From Serratia silvae (GTDB lineage: Bacteria; Pseudomonadota; Gammaproteobacteria; Enterobacterales; Enterobacteriaceae), in the NCBI RefSeq assembly GCF_023282985.1, contig NZ_JAGQDC010000002.1:342388-406387 (forward strand): a stretch of 64,000 nt of DNA, given 5' to 3'. Below, in pieces: positions 25,579 to 35,186 of this stretch (position 1 is the first letter of the stretch; each line of letters opens with the position of its first letter). Under the pieces are notes generated by a model that saw only the letters and a list, made by a program, of their open reading frames with translations, was not told where the DNA came from and did not search any database. Position numbers and translations under genes: made by a program.

Positions 25579-26637
25579 CTAAACGTCAAAGTCCAGCACC
25601 ACGCCTTCACCGCGTGGCCAGGACTGGCAGCTCAAGACATAGCCTGCCGCCAGTTGATCCGGCTCCAGGCTGTAGTTGATCGCCATATCCACCTCACCGG
25701 CCTTCAGCTTGCATTTGCAGGTGGCGCAGACGCCGCCTTTGCAGGCGTAGGGCAAATCGGCCCCCTGACGTAATGCGGCATCCAGAATGCTGTCATCTTC
25801 GCTGCCGACGTCGATTTTGAGGCTGCGGCCATCGAGCCGGATCTCTACCTGGGTAGCGTTGCGGCTACCTGCATTGGCAGGCCGGGCGACGATGCCGCTG
25901 GTGTTGAAACGCTCGCTGTGAATACGTTCACTAGGCATACCGGCCAGCTCCAGCACGGTGTGCGCGTCGTCCATCATAGCTTCCGGGCCGCAGATAAAGG
26001 CGTGGTCGAACTCGTTGAAATCCACCAGCGTGTTACCTAGGGCGGTCAGATGGTCGCGGTCGATGCGGCCACTGAGTAGCGGGCTGTCGAGATTTTCCTG
26101 GCTGAAGAGATACAGCGGCTGGAAGCGCTGTGGATAACGGTTTTTCAGATCCGAGAGCGCTTCTTTAAACATCACCGAGCGGCTGGTGCGGTTGCCGTAA
26201 ATCAGCGTGAACTGGCTGTTGGGTTCCAATTGCAACGTCGCCTTGATGATCGACAGCATCGGTGTGATGCCAGAACCGGCGGCGATCGCCAGATAGTTGC
26301 CCTGGGTTTGTGCCTGCGGCTGATAACCAAAACGGCCCTGCGGCAGCATCACTTCCAGCTCGTCACCTACTTGCAAGCTTTGGTTGATAAACGAAGAGAA
26401 GCGCCCCTGATGGATCGCCTTGATGCCGATTTGCAATACGCCATCCTGCGGTGCGCTACAGATGGAATAGCAGCGGCGTAACTCTTCACCGTTGACCTGC
26501 GCTTTGAGCGTCAGGTGTTGGCCGGGGGTATAGCCGTAATGGGATTTCAGTTCGTCCGGGACGCGCAGCGTGATGGCTACGGCGTCCGGCGTTTCGCGCT
26601 CGATGGCAGCGACATTCAGGCGATGAAAGACCGTCAT
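25579..26637 (-). CDS. paaE: Phenylacetyl-CoA epoxidase reductase PaaE
   Basis: 352 aa (E. coli 356). An N-terminal FAD-binding region (RRCYSICSAPQDG) and NADPH-binding region (YLAIAAGSGITPMLSIIKAT) are followed by a C-terminal plant-type [2Fe-2S] ferredoxin domain, CKGGVCATCKCKL with a final Cys in LSCQSWP. It passes electrons from NADPH to the PaaA di-iron centre. Start 26637 gives the conserved MTVFHRLNVAAIE; a longer frame extends into paaD and was rejected. Confidence 0.95.
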   Translation of the reverse strand: MTVFHRLNVAAIERETPDAVAITLRVPDELKSHYGYTPGQHLTLKAQVNGEELRRCYSICSAPQDGVLQIGIKAIHQGRFSSFINQSLQVGDELEVMLPQGRFGYQPQAQTQGNYLAIAAGSGITPMLSIIKATLQLEPNSQFTLIYGNRTSRSVMFKEALSDLKNRYPQRFQPLYLFSQENLDSPLLSGRIDRDHLTALGNTLVDFNEFDHAFICGPEAMMDDAHTVLELAGMPSERIHSERFNTSGIVARPANAGSRNATQVEIRLDGRSLKIDVGSEDDSILDAALRQGADLPYACKGGVCATCKCKLKAGEVDMAINYSLEPDQLAAGYVLSCQSWPRGEGVVLDFDV

Positions 26638-26651
26638 GGTTTTCAGTGCTC

Positions 26652-27152
26652 CTAAATACATTTGAAATAGTCGAACGGTTCCCGGCAGTCGCAGCAGCGG
26701 TAAAGCGCTTTGCAGGCGGTGGAACCGAACTCGCTGATCTTTTCCGTGTGCTCGCTGCCGCAACGGGGGCACTGCACCGGGCCGTGGGCCAAAGGCTTCT
26801 CACAGGTTTGCCCCTGCGGTGGTGCCACGCCGTATTCACGCAGGCGCTGGCGAGCATCCGCATTCATCCAGTCGGTGGTCCAGGCCGGGCTGAGGCTGAT
26901 GGTGATTTTCACCGGGCTGAAACCTGCCTCGTTCAGCGTCTGTTCAATGGCGTTGAGCAGGTACTCGGTCGCCGGGCAGCCGGAATAGGTTGGGGTAAAG
27001 GTGATGTGCCAGCCTGCACCGTCGCGCTCCACGTCACGTACCATGCCCAGATCGGTAATGGACAGTACCGGCAGTTCGGGATCGCTGATCTGCTGTAAGC
27101 AGTGCCAGATCTGCGGGATCTCGGCCGGTTGCAGTCGGGTGATATTCATCAT
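26652..27152 (-). CDS. paaD: Phenylacetyl-CoA epoxidase maturation protein PaaD
   Basis: 166 aa (E. coli 167). N-terminal MIP18/DUF59 domain (DPELPVLSITDLGMVRDVE, and TYSGCPATEYLLNAI with its conserved Cys) and a C-terminal zinc-ribbon-like tail with CPRCGSEH and CCDCREPFDYFKC. It is required for epoxidase activity and thought to help build metal centres. Only a few bases separate it from paaC and paaE. Confidence 0.93.
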   Translation of the reverse strand: MMNITRLQPAEIPQIWHCLQQISDPELPVLSITDLGMVRDVERDGAGWHITFTPTYSGCPATEYLLNAIEQTLNEAGFSPVKITISLSPAWTTDWMNADARQRLREYGVAPPQGQTCEKPLAHGPVQCPRCGSEHTEKISEFGSTACKALYRCCDCREPFDYFKCI

Positions 27153-27157
27153 TGCCT

Positions 27158-27919
27158 CTACCAGCTACAGTTCGGGTAAGCGCGTGGCAGAAACTGCATC
27201 TCTGCCAGCATCGGGCCGAGGTGTTCAGTGTGCCGCCCTTGCTTGCCGCCGTGGCGAAATGCCTGCTCGGTGGGCAGCGCGAGTGTGGCCAGTTGCAGCG
27301 TATCGTTCACCATCGCCTGCCACGGTGCCTGCAATTGGCGCGGATCGACGGCAATACCCAGTTCGGCCAGTTGCAGTTCAATCTCATCGGCGTGGAACAA
27401 CTCGGCGGTGAAGCGCCACAGGTCGTTTAATGACTGCTGGATCTTCTGGTGGCTGATTTCACTGCCGTCGCCCAAGCGGATCATCCAGCCGTGGCTGAAG
27501 CGCAGGTGATAATCCGCTTCCTTCAGCGATTTGGCGGCGATGGCGGCCAGTTGGCTGTCTTTGCTGCGGCTCAATTCCCGGTGCAGCAGCACGTGGTAGG
27601 TATCGAGCAGGAACTGGCGTACCAGCGTGTCGTTAAAGCCGCCGTTGGGCTGTTCTGCCAGCAGCAGGTTGTGGAATTCACGTTCGTCGCGGCCAAAGGC
27701 CAGGCTGTCTTCGCTGTGCTGCGGGCCGGAAAGCTCGGCGGCATAGGCCAGAAAATTGCGCGCCTGGCCCAGCAGATCGAGGCCAATATTGGCCAGCGCC
27801 AGATCAATCTCCAGCTCCGGAGCGTGGCCACACCAAGCGCACAGGCGCTGTGCCAGAATGAGCGGTGTATCGCCCAAGCGCAGGGCATAGCTGATTGTTG
27901 CTGCGTTACTCATCGTCAT
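27158..27919 (-). CDS. paaC: Phenylacetyl-CoA 1,2-epoxidase structural subunit PaaC
   Basis: 253 aa ferritin-like helical protein (CGHAPELEIDLALANIGLD, then LLGQARNFLAYAAEL; KSLKEADYHLRFSHGWMIRL). PaaC is the non-catalytic partner that forms the PaaAC core of the multicomponent oxygenase. The ATG at 27919 has gagg six bases upstream; another ATG two codons downstream is possible. Confidence 0.94.
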   Translation of the reverse strand: MTMSNAATISYALRLGDTPLILAQRLCAWCGHAPELEIDLALANIGLDLLGQARNFLAYAAELSGPQHSEDSLAFGRDEREFHNLLLAEQPNGGFNDTLVRQFLLDTYHVLLHRELSRSKDSQLAAIAAKSLKEADYHLRFSHGWMIRLGDGSEISHQKIQQSLNDLWRFTAELFHADEIELQLAELGIAVDPRQLQAPWQAMVNDTLQLATLALPTEQAFRHGGKQGRHTEHLGPMLAEMQFLPRAYPNCSW

Positions 27920-27928
27920 GGCCTGCCT

Positions 27929-28216
27929 CTACATGTTCTTGATGCCGTCGGGGATGGTGTAGAACGTGGGATGACGGTAGATTTTGTCGTCGGAAGGATC
28001 GAAGAACGCACCCCGATCCTCCGCCTGGGAGGCGATCAGGTGGCTCGATTGCACTACCCAGATCGAACAGCCCTCACTGCGGCGAGTGTAGGCATCGCGG
28101 GCGTTTTCCAACGCCATCTGATCGTCTGCGGCATGCAGGCTGCCCACGTGGCGATGGGCCAAACCCTGCTTGCTGCGGATAAATACTTCATACAATGGCC
28201 ATTCGGCGTGAGTCAT
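27929..28216 (-). CDS. paaB: Phenylacetyl-CoA 1,2-epoxidase subunit PaaB
   Basis: 95 aa, identical in length to E. coli PaaB, with WPLYEVFIRSKQGLAHRHVG and ALENARDAYTRRSEGCSIWV. PaaB bridges PaaAC heterodimers and is essential for activity. gaggag six bases upstream of 28216 fixes the start; the longer frame runs into paaA. Confidence 0.94.
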   Translation of the reverse strand: MTHAEWPLYEVFIRSKQGLAHRHVGSLHAADDQMALENARDAYTRRSEGCSIWVVQSSHLIASQAEDRGAFFDPSDDKIYRHPTFYTIPDGIKNM

Positions 28217-28230
28217 TTTTCTCTCCTCGA

Positions 28231-29169
28231 TTAAGCTGCGTTTGCCGCGCGTTTGCTGGCATGAGCCATGGCACCATCCCGTACCCAACTGCCTTCGTCC
28301 CAGGCTTTACGCTTGGCTTGCAGGCGTTCGTGGTTGCACTGCCCGCGCCCCTGGATCACTTCGTTCAGCTCTGCCCAGTCGATCTCGCCAAAGCGGTAAT
28401 GTCCGCTGGCCCCGTCCCATGCCAAATCGGCATCGGGGGCAGTCATCCCCAGGGCGTCCAGTTGCGGTACGGTGTTGTCGATAAACTTCTGCCGCAGCTC
28501 GTCATTGCTGTGGCGTTTGATCTTCCAGGCCATGCTCTGCGCACTGTGGGGGGAATCGCTATCGCTAGGGCCAAACATCATCAGTGCTGGCCACCAGAAG
28601 CGGTTGATGGCGTCCTGCAACATGGCCTTTTGCGCTTCGCTGCCCTGGGCCATCACCATCACGGCTTCATAGCCCTGACGCTGGTGGAAGCTCTCTTCTT
28701 TGCAGATTTTCACCATCGCTCTGGCATAGGGGCCGTAAGAGGCACGGCACAGGGCGACCTGATTGACGATGGCGGCACCATCGACCAGCCAGCCGATCAC
28801 GCCAATGTCGGCCCAGTTCAGCGTTGGATAGTTGAAGATGGAGGAGTATTTCATCTGACCGGCGAGCATCTTTTGGTAGATATCCTGGCGAGTGCAGCCG
28901 AGGGTTTCCGCCGCGCTGTACAGATAAAGGCCGTGCCCGGCTTCATCCTGGACTTTCGCCAGTAACACCGCTTTGCGCCGCAGGGAAGGGGCGCGGGTCA
29001 GCCAATTGGCTTCCGGCAACATGCCGACCACCTCGGAATGTGCATGCTGGCCGATTTGCCGGATCAGATTGCGACGATAGGCATCCGGCATCCAGTCTTT
29101 GGCTTCGATGGAGATATCGGCGGCGATCTTGTCGTCAAAGTGCTGCTGAAATTGTGCGTCAGTTGTCAT
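28231..29169 (-). CDS. paaA: Phenylacetyl-CoA 1,2-epoxidase catalytic subunit PaaA
   Basis: 312 aa (E. coli 309). Di-iron carboxylate residues lie in [20 protein letters not shown] and [15 protein letters not shown]. With PaaBCE it inserts one oxygen into the ring of phenylacetyl-CoA. I chose the ATG at 29169 (gagg seven bases upstream, giving [11 protein letters not shown]) over upstream in-frame starts without a ribosome site. It is first gene of the minus-strand paa operon and divergent from paaZ. Confidence 0.95.
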   Translation of the reverse strand: MTTDAQFQQHFDDKIAADISIEAKDWMPDAYRRNLIRQIGQHAHSEVVGMLPEANWLTRAPSLRRKAVLLAKVQDEAGHGLYLYSAAETLGCTRQDIYQKMLAGQMKYSSIFNYPTLNWADIGVIGWLVDGAAIVNQVALCRASYGPYARAMVKICKEESFHQRQGYEAVMVMAQGSEAQKAMLQDAINRFWWPALMMFGPSDSDSPHSAQSMAWKIKRHSNDELRQKFIDNTVPQLDALGMTAPDADLAWDGASGHYRFGEIDWAELNEVIQGRGQCNHERLQAKRKAWDEGSWVRDGAMAHASKRAANAA

Positions 29170-29182
29170 GCTTGCCTCTTGG

Positions 29183-29222
29183 TGATTCATGTTTTTCACA
29201 TTGAAACCAAAAATGTGAATCA
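29183..29222. promoter_or_regulatory. Candidate PaaX operator upstream of paaA
   Basis: Inverted half-sites TGATTC (29183-29188) and GAATCA (29217-29222) are separated by 28 bases. From memory the E. coli PaaX operators have the same half-sites about 27 bases apart. The site lies 14-53 bases upstream of the paaA ATG, where binding would block transcription. Confidence 0.5.
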
Positions 29223-29284
29223 CTTTAACTAACCATAAAGCTACAAGTTGATAACAATAAGATCAAATGTAAATACTGTGGTTT

Positions 29285-29300
29285 TGCGATGAGCATCACA
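29285..29300. promoter_or_regulatory. Candidate CRP site in the paa control region
   Basis: TGCGA-TGAGCA-TCACA matches the CRP consensus TGTGA-N6-TCACA at 9 of 10 fixed positions. CRP is known to activate E. coli paa promoters, so catabolite control is expected. Confidence 0.55.
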
Positions 29301-29487
29301 ACTTAGTTGATTAAGTAATTGATTTTAATATTTATTTATTTTTAATGTTTATCGATAACGTTGGTGTTAACTCAGCGGTTTGATGATTTTGTTTTGCTTT
29401 TGTTAAATTTTAACCTGGCGCGGAGTGGAAATTATGTGATACATCATTAATATTGATAGTGTCTATTTGTGAATTCCGGAGGAGCAA

Positions 29488-31560
29488 ATGCAGCAGTTAA
29501 CCAGTTACCTTTCTGGCGCTTGGGTGTACGGCCAGGGGCCATCCCGCGAGATCCAGCATGCCGTTACCGGCGAGCCTTTGTATCAGGTCTGCTCCGACGG
29601 GCTGCCGTTGGCCGCCAGCCTGAGCTATGCCCGCAAGTTGGGTGGCACGGCGCTGGCAAAGATGACGTTTCAGCAGCGCGCCCAGATGATGAAAGCGGTG
29701 GCTAAACACCTGCTGGCTAATAAAGAAGCGCTGTATCAGATCTCCTATCAAACCGGGGCCACGCGCAATGACAGCTGGGTTGATATCGAAGGCGGTATCG
29801 CCACGCTGTTCTCCTATGCGGGATTGGCAGGGCGTGAACTGCCGGACGATACGCTGTGGCCGGAAGATGAGTTGATCCCACTTTCCAAGCAGTCGCAGTT
29901 TGCCGCACGCCATGTGCTGACCTCTCGCCCCGGCGTCGCACTGCATATCAACGCCTTCAACTTCCCCTGCTGGGGAATGTTGGAGAAACTGGCTCCCACC
30001 TGGCTGGCGGGGATGCCAGCTATCATCAAACCCGCTACCGCTTCGGCACAGCTTACCCAGGCGATGGTGAAACTGATTATCGACAGCGGGCTGGTGCCGG
30101 AAGGGGCGTTGCAACTGATCTGCGGCGGCGTAGGCGATATGTTCGATCACCTCGATTATCAGGATGCGGTCACCTTTACCGGCTCGGCGCAAACCGGGCA
30201 GAAGCTGCGTTATCATCCGCGCCTGCTGGAAAAATCCATTGCTTTTACCATGGAGACTGACTCGCTTAACTGCTGCGTGTTAGGGGAGGACGTGACGCCG
30301 GATATGCCGGAGTTTGCACTATTTATCAAAGAAGTCAGCCGCGAAATGACCAGCAAGGCGGGGCAAAAATGTACTGCTATCCGGCGCATTATCGTTCCAG
30401 CGGCGCGCATTGCCGAGGTACAACAAGCGCTGTTGCAACGCCTGGCTGGCGTGAAGATTGGCGATCCGCAACGGGAAGAGGTGCGGATGGGGGCGTTGGT
30501 CAATCAGGAACAGCGCGATGACGTACAGCAAAAGGTGGAATTCCTGCTGCGTAATGGCTGTGAGCCACTTTGTGGTGCGACGCTGGATAAGTTAGAAGTG
30601 GTGGGCGATAGCGCGCAATCAGGCGCTTTTTATCCGATCACCCTGCTGTACTGCGCCGATCCGTTCCGCCATCAGGCCGTACATGGCACCGAGGCGTTTG
30701 GCCCGGTGGCAACGCTGATGCCTTATCAAACGACCGAACAGGCCGTTGAGCTGGCGCTGCTGGGGCAAGGTAGTCTGGTCGGGTCGTTGGTGACGGCTGA
30801 TGTTGGGCTGGCTTCACAATTTATTCGCGCCACCGCTTGCGCTCATGGCCGCATGTTGGTGCTAGATCGTCACGCGGCTGCGGAATCGACCGGCCACGGC
30901 TCACCATTGCCTCTGTTGGTGCATGGCGGGCCTGGGCGAGCTGGCGGTGGGGAAGAGCTTGGTGGGCTGCGGGCGGTAAAACATTACATGCAGCGCACGG
31001 CGATCCAGGGCAGCCCATCAATGCTGGCGGCCATTGGCCATGAATGGGTGCGTGGTGCCAACGTGGTGGAGGAACAGGTACATCCGTTCCGCAAATACTT
31101 TGAGCAGTTGCAGATTGGCGAAAGCTTGCTGACCGCCCGCCGTACCATTACCGAAGCCGATCTCGTCAACTTTGCCTGCTTGAGTGGCGATCACTTCTAC
31201 GCGCATATGGACAAGATTGGCGCGGCGGAGTCACTGTTTGGTGAGCGAGTGGCCCACGGTTACTTTGTGGTTTCCGCCGCCGCCGGGCTGTTTGTCGATC
31301 CGGGTGTCGGGCCAGTGATTGCCAACTATGGCATGGAAAACCTGCGTTTTATCGAACCGGTGAAGATTGGCGACACCATTCAGGTGCGCTTGACCTGCAA
31401 AAAGAAAATCCGCAAGCCGCAAAAAACCGCTGAGGATCGCCCGCATGGCGTGGTGGTCTGGGATGTACAGGTGCTCAACCAGCATCAGCAGGCGGTGGCG
31501 CTGTACAGCATTCTGACGCTGGTGGCACGCCAGGAGGGGGATTTCAACACGGCGCAGTAG
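29488..31560 (+). CDS. paaZ: Bifunctional oxepin-CoA hydrolase / semialdehyde dehydrogenase PaaZ
   Basis: 690 aa (E. coli 681). An N-terminal aldehyde dehydrogenase domain has the catalytic Glu in [10 protein letters not shown] and Cys in [14 protein letters not shown]; a C-terminal MaoC-like R-specific hydratase domain has [20 protein letters not shown] and [16 protein letters not shown]. It opens the oxepin-CoA ring and oxidises the resulting semialdehyde with NADP+. ggagg lies nine bases upstream of the ATG. It is transcribed away from paaA as in E. coli; a hairpin follows. Confidence 0.95.
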   Translation: MQQLTSYLSGAWVYGQGPSREIQHAVTGEPLYQVCSDGLPLAASLSYARKLGGTALAKMTFQQRAQMMKAVAKHLLANKEALYQISYQTGATRNDSWVDIEGGIATLFSYAGLAGRELPDDTLWPEDELIPLSKQSQFAARHVLTSRPGVALHINAFNFPCWGMLEKLAPTWLAGMPAIIKPATASAQLTQAMVKLIIDSGLVPEGALQLICGGVGDMFDHLDYQDAVTFTGSAQTGQKLRYHPRLLEKSIAFTMETDSLNCCVLGEDVTPDMPEFALFIKEVSREMTSKAGQKCTAIRRIIVPAARIAEVQQALLQRLAGVKIGDPQREEVRMGALVNQEQRDDVQQKVEFLLRNGCEPLCGATLDKLEVVGDSAQSGAFYPITLLYCADPFRHQAVHGTEAFGPVATLMPYQTTEQAVELALLGQGSLVGSLVTADVGLASQFIRATACAHGRMLVLDRHAAAESTGHGSPLPLLVHGGPGRAGGGEELGGLRAVKHYMQRTAIQGSPSMLAAIGHEWVRGANVVEEQVHPFRKYFEQLQIGESLLTARRTITEADLVNFACLSGDHFYAHMDKIGAAESLFGERVAHGYFVVSAAAGLFVDPGVGPVIANYGMENLRFIEPVKIGDTIQVRLTCKKKIRKPQKTAEDRPHGVVVWDVQVLNQHQQAVALYSILTLVARQEGDFNTAQ

Positions 31561-31573
31561 GGCTGGATCGTCG

Positions 31574-31596
31574 GGGGCATCATGTTAAGATGCCCC
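31574..31596 (+). terminator. Hairpin after paaZ
   Basis: Stem ggggcatc/gatgcccc with a 7-base loop, 14 bases after the stop. It is followed by attattt, not a clean T run, so termination may be partial. Confidence 0.5.
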
Positions 31597-31620
31597 ATTA
31601 TTTGCTGAAATTATCTACTC

Positions 31621-32733
31621 ATGACGATTCAACAGCTTAGCCTCCATGGTTTTCGTTCCATCCGCAATGTGCAACTCACCCTTGGCCGCGTGAATGTGAT
31701 CAGCGGCCCAAACGGTTGTGGTAAATCCAATCTGTATAAAGCCGTGCGGCTAATCCACGAGGCGGCTTGTGGGCGGCTTTCGCTCGCCTTGGCAGAAGAG
31801 GGCGGTATCCAAAATGCGATGTGGGCGGGTGGAGCACGCTTGGGTGATAAACGCAGCGATCCCAAACGGATGATCCTGTCGGCCACCCTGGAGGATTTTG
31901 ATTATGAAATCCAGCTCGGTTTTCCCCCACCTGATAATGACGAGAAGGATCCGAGCCTGTTTACGCTGGATCCGCTGGTCAAGCGGGAGTCGCTGTGGTT
32001 GAGTGGGCATGGGCGGCGGAATTCGATGCGCCTGCTTGAACGCGTCAATCAAACTGCGTTTCTCACCAACGTGTTGGGGGAACGGGCAGCCTATCCTTCC
32101 GCGTTGTATGCGGAAGAGTCGGTATTTGGTCAGTTGTCCGATCCGCATCTTTATCCCGAGCTATCACAGGCCAGAGAAATTCTGCGCCAGTGGCGCTTTT
32201 ACCATGAGTTTGCGGTTTGGCCGGGTTCGCCATTGCGTGTACCCCAGATCGGCATTCGTGCGTCGGTGCTGGCACATGATGGCAGTAACCTTGCATCGGC
32301 ATTTAGAACCATCCACGAGGTAGGTAATCGCGCTTTGCTGTATGAAACGTTGGAACAGGCATTTCCTGATTCAATGTTTAAGGTGCTGTCACCGCAAGGA
32401 AGATTCCAATTGGTGATGCATCGTGAGGGGATCCTGCGGCCGCTTGAAGCCGCCGAACTCTCCGACGGTACGCTGCGTTTTCTGTGCCTGGCGGTGGCGA
32501 TGCTCAGCCCAAGACCTCCGGCCTTTATGGCATTGAACGAGCCGGAAAACAGTCTGCACCCAGATTTGTTGCCCGCGTTGGCACAGTTGATTGCCGAAGC
32601 CAGCCGTTACAGCCAGCTGTGGGTGACCAGCCATTCTCCGTTACTGGCGGGTTTGATTGGCGAACATTGTGTCGTAACGCATTACCAGCTCTCTCAACAA
32701 CAGGGGGAAACCGTGGTGGTGGAGCAGGACTGA
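31621..32733 (+). CDS. AAA family ATPase (AAA_21, RecF/OLD-like), function unknown
   Basis: 370 aa. Walker A GPNGCGKS at 29-36, an ABC-type signature AELSDGTLRFLCLAVAML, Walker B MALNEPENSLHP and a D-loop/H-switch region LWVTSHSPLL: a complete SMC/RecF-like ATPase head without coiled coil or TOPRIM nuclease domain. Such stand-alone ATPases are related to the OLD family, some of which act in anti-phage defence, but no nuclease or partner gene lies next to it, so a defence role cannot be assigned. It begins 60 bases after paaZ and is convergent with a diguanylate cyclase (2-base gap). No paa function is implied. Confidence 0.82.
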   Translation: MTIQQLSLHGFRSIRNVQLTLGRVNVISGPNGCGKSNLYKAVRLIHEAACGRLSLALAEEGGIQNAMWAGGARLGDKRSDPKRMILSATLEDFDYEIQLGFPPPDNDEKDPSLFTLDPLVKRESLWLSGHGRRNSMRLLERVNQTAFLTNVLGERAAYPSALYAEESVFGQLSDPHLYPELSQAREILRQWRFYHEFAVWPGSPLRVPQIGIRASVLAHDGSNLASAFRTIHEVGNRALLYETLEQAFPDSMFKVLSPQGRFQLVMHREGILRPLEAAELSDGTLRFLCLAVAMLSPRPPAFMALNEPENSLHPDLLPALAQLIAEASRYSQLWVTSHSPLLAGLIGEHCVVTHYQLSQQQGETVVVEQD

Positions 32734-32735
32734 AC

Positions 32736-34292
32736 CTAAAGGCTGCAAACCCGGTTCTTACCGCCTTTTTTTGCCGTATACAGGGCGTTATCCGCCAGGT
32801 TGACCAGACTCAGCGGTGTATCGTTATACTGATGCGGGACTTTAGCACTGGCACCGATGCTGGCAGTGATAATCCCCAGTGGGCTGCCTATATGGACGAT
32901 CTTCAATTGGCGAATGCCTTCCAGAACCCGTTCGGCAAAGGCTATTGCGCCCTGAAGGTCGGTATCCGGCAGAATAATCGCCAGTTCTTCGCCGCCGTAA
33001 CGGGCCATCAGATCGCCAGGGCGGTTGACCATGCTTTGCAGCATGCGCCCCAATTGTTGCAAACACTGATCTCCAGCTACATGCCCGTAGATATCGTTAA
33101 ACTGTTTAAAATAATCAATATCAAGCATCAACAGGGCTATGCTACGGTCGTTGCGTGCCGCCCGTGTCATTTCGTTTTTTAGCGCGATATCAAACTGACG
33201 GCGGTTAGCCAGGCCGGTCAAGCTGTCCAGCAGGGCCAGTTCTTCCAGCGTATGATTCATCTGCGTCAACTTATCGCGGGTACGTGTCAGCTCGACTTCG
33301 GTTTGTACGCTGTGGTTAATCTGGCGGATTAGTACGAATCCAAGGGCCAGCAGTATGGACAGCAGGACGCCGCCGCCAACGGCAAACAATGATGCATCGT
33401 TGCGCCAGTCGGCCAGAATGTCTTTTTTCGACAGCCCGGCGGCGATCACTAACGGATAACGTTCCACCTGCGAATAACCATAAACCCTTTCCACATTGTC
33501 GAACTGTGACACCAGAGTGACGTTGCCAAAGGGCGAGTGCGGCAGAATTTCTTGGAATAAAATACTGTGGCAGATATTTGTACCAATGGCATCTTCATTG
33601 TACGGGCGGCGGTACAAAATGGTGCCGTCGGCCAACAGCAGGCTGAGTGAGGCGTTGTTGTTAAGAGCAAAGGTGTTGTAAAACTCACGGAAATAATCGA
33701 CATAGAGCGTTGCCATTACCACGCCGGCAAAGCTGCCGTCTGCATGGCTCAGCCGGCGTGAGATCGGAATAATCAAATCGCCAGTCGAGCGGCTGCGGAT
33801 CACTTTACCAATATAAACCGTATTCTTGTTATGGGTGAGGTGGTATTTGAAATACGCCCGGTCGGCATTGTTGGCATGGCTGAGTGGTTTTCCGTTGGAG
33901 GTCAGGATCCAGTTGCCCTGGGCATCAAAGACAACGCTGCCATACAATTGCGGAAAGTTACTGGCCTGGATCTGCATGACTTTTTGCAGGCGTAAACGCT
34001 GGGGTTCGCCTAAGCCATCGGTTTCAATACGTTCGCTGAGATCGATCAGGTTATTGTTTACCAGCGCAAAGGTATCTTCAGCATGCTGCGCCAGCGATCG
34101 TGCCAGATTCTCCGAGTCATTTCCGGCAATTTGCAGGTTACGTTGATGAGCATTCCAGATTTGCCAGGCATTGAACACCACCAGGGTGAGCACGACGATA
34201 ATCACAAACACGCCAGCCTGATAGAGTAACGGCGAGTTTTTGTTTTTCTCGGGTATTTGATCTCTTTGGGGCGGGAGTTGCGGCGCTAGCAT
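32736..34292 (-). CDS. Membrane-bound diguanylate cyclase (dCACHE-GGDEF)
   Basis: 518 aa. TM1 at ~25-46 (AGVFVIIVVLTLVVFNAW), a periplasmic double-CACHE sensor domain (~50-285, ending VIAAGLSKKDILADW), TM2 at ~300-318 (LLSILLALGFVLIRQ), then a GGDEF domain with the active-site motif GGEEL at 433-437. RPGD lies at the inhibitory I-site position (RxxD five residues upstream), so product feedback is likely intact. It should synthesise cyclic-di-GMP in response to a small periplasmic ligand. There is no EAL domain. It begins with aggaatgct before the ATG. Cyclic-di-GMP would oppose the flagellar programme encoded later in the window (inference). Confidence 0.9.
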   Translation of the reverse strand: MLAPQLPPQRDQIPEKNKNSPLLYQAGVFVIIVVLTLVVFNAWQIWNAHQRNLQIAGNDSENLARSLAQHAEDTFALVNNNLIDLSERIETDGLGEPQRLRLQKVMQIQASNFPQLYGSVVFDAQGNWILTSNGKPLSHANNADRAYFKYHLTHNKNTVYIGKVIRSRSTGDLIIPISRRLSHADGSFAGVVMATLYVDYFREFYNTFALNNNASLSLLLADGTILYRRPYNEDAIGTNICHSILFQEILPHSPFGNVTLVSQFDNVERVYGYSQVERYPLVIAAGLSKKDILADWRNDASLFAVGGGVLLSILLALGFVLIRQINHSVQTEVELTRTRDKLTQMNHTLEELALLDSLTGLANRRQFDIALKNEMTRAARNDRSIALLMLDIDYFKQFNDIYGHVAGDQCLQQLGRMLQSMVNRPGDLMARYGGEELAIILPDTDLQGAIAFAERVLEGIRQLKIVHIGSPLGIITASIGASAKVPHQYNDTPLSLVNLADNALYTAKKGGKNRVCSL

Positions 34293-34418
34293 AGCATTCC
34301 TGTCATGGAATCAGTTGGGTATGGGGATTGTGAACAATCTTAACCCTTATATTTCCATCTTGCATGTTTCGTAATATTTCCAGGATATGTTCAGTATAAA
34401 TTGACAACGGAGAAGCGC

Positions 34419-34616
34419 ATGGCAGCACTATCTGACGCTATGATGCAGATTTTACTGGCGTTGGCAGTATATTGCCCGTTTACGTTAGGGGCACTGGCAG
34501 GATTGATCATTATCGCGTTCCAGCGGCGCAGATCGCCTTTCTGGCGGTTGGCTCTGATCGTGTTGCTGCTGCTGTGTGTCTTGTTCTCACTGGTGGCTTA
34601 TAGCTGGCATCGTTAG
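34419..34616 (+). CDS. Small membrane protein, unknown function
   Basis: 65 aa with two predicted membrane helices (ILLALAVYCPFTLGALAGLI and LALIVLLLLCVLFSLVAY) joined by a basic loop QRRRSPFWR, so both termini would face the same side. I chose ATG 34419 (ggag six bases upstream) over an upstream TTG. I do not recognise the family. Confidence 0.6.
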   Translation: MAALSDAMMQILLALAVYCPFTLGALAGLIIIAFQRRRSPFWRLALIVLLLLCVLFSLVAYSWHR

Positions 34617-34648
34617 CGCTGAGCAGCGCCTGTCCAGAGAGCTAGGCA

Positions 34649-34975
34649 CTACACCGTGCGGCAGTTGACACCGAACTTATCGGTCAGCATACCAAAGCCT
34701 TTGGCCCAGAAGGCCGGTTGGAAAGGCATGGTGATGCTGCCACCTTGCTCGACGTTTTCACTGCGGATTGACAGTGAATATGCGCGATGCGTCGCCCCGG
34801 TTGGGTCGGCCGGGCAACTATCCGAGGCCATAATGACGTTATCCCCGATCACCAGCCTGGTATGCATAATCGAGGCAGGATCGGTATTGGGTGGGCCATT
34901 TTGCTGTTCCTCTGCCGGGATATCTTTGTAACGCATCATGATTTCTATATTGCCGTTTAGCTGTTGGGCATATTA
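34649..34975 (-). pseudogene. PhnB/YjdN-like (glyoxalase-fold) gene remnant
   Basis: The readable part (from ATG 34939) carries MMRYKDIPAEEQQNGPP, VIGDNVIMASDSCP and WAKGFGMLTDKFGV, which match the second half of PhnB/3-demethylubiquinone-like proteins (~140 aa). The preceding YAQQLNGNIEI also fits the family, but a stop codon lies only ~11 codons upstream of the ATG and the N-terminal half is absent. About 12 residues are missing between SIRSENVE and QGGSITMP, so there is also an internal deletion. Probably non-functional. Confidence 0.65.
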
Positions 34976-35186
34976 AGTATAGTTGATTATCGGCGGTCAA
35001 CATGAGGATTGTACAAATTTCATGCAATGTTTTTCAGGTTTGGTAAGTAGGTAACTCGCTGATTTTTGACTATAGTAGTAAGGTACAGAGACAGTACATA
35101 CTGTCAGAGGGTGGTCTCTGACGGGGGAACGTCTTGATAACGGTATTGCCAGCAAGTTTGGCAATGGGTCAATTAGGGAGAGTAAA

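Larger units (their letters stand above)
29170..29487. promoter_or_regulatory. Divergent paaA/paaZ control region
   Basis: 318 AT-rich bases between paaA and paaZ holding both promoters. It contains the candidate PaaX operator and CRP site listed separately, and several A/T tracts that would suit IHF bending, as known for the E. coli paa promoters. No unambiguous -35/-10 hexamers can be assigned by eye. Confidence 0.6.

Noticed and set aside
31621..34292. AAA ATPase plus diguanylate cyclase as a signalling defence module
   Set aside because: The genes are convergent with separate promoters, the cyclase is a normal CACHE-GGDEF sensor, and no effector is adjacent.
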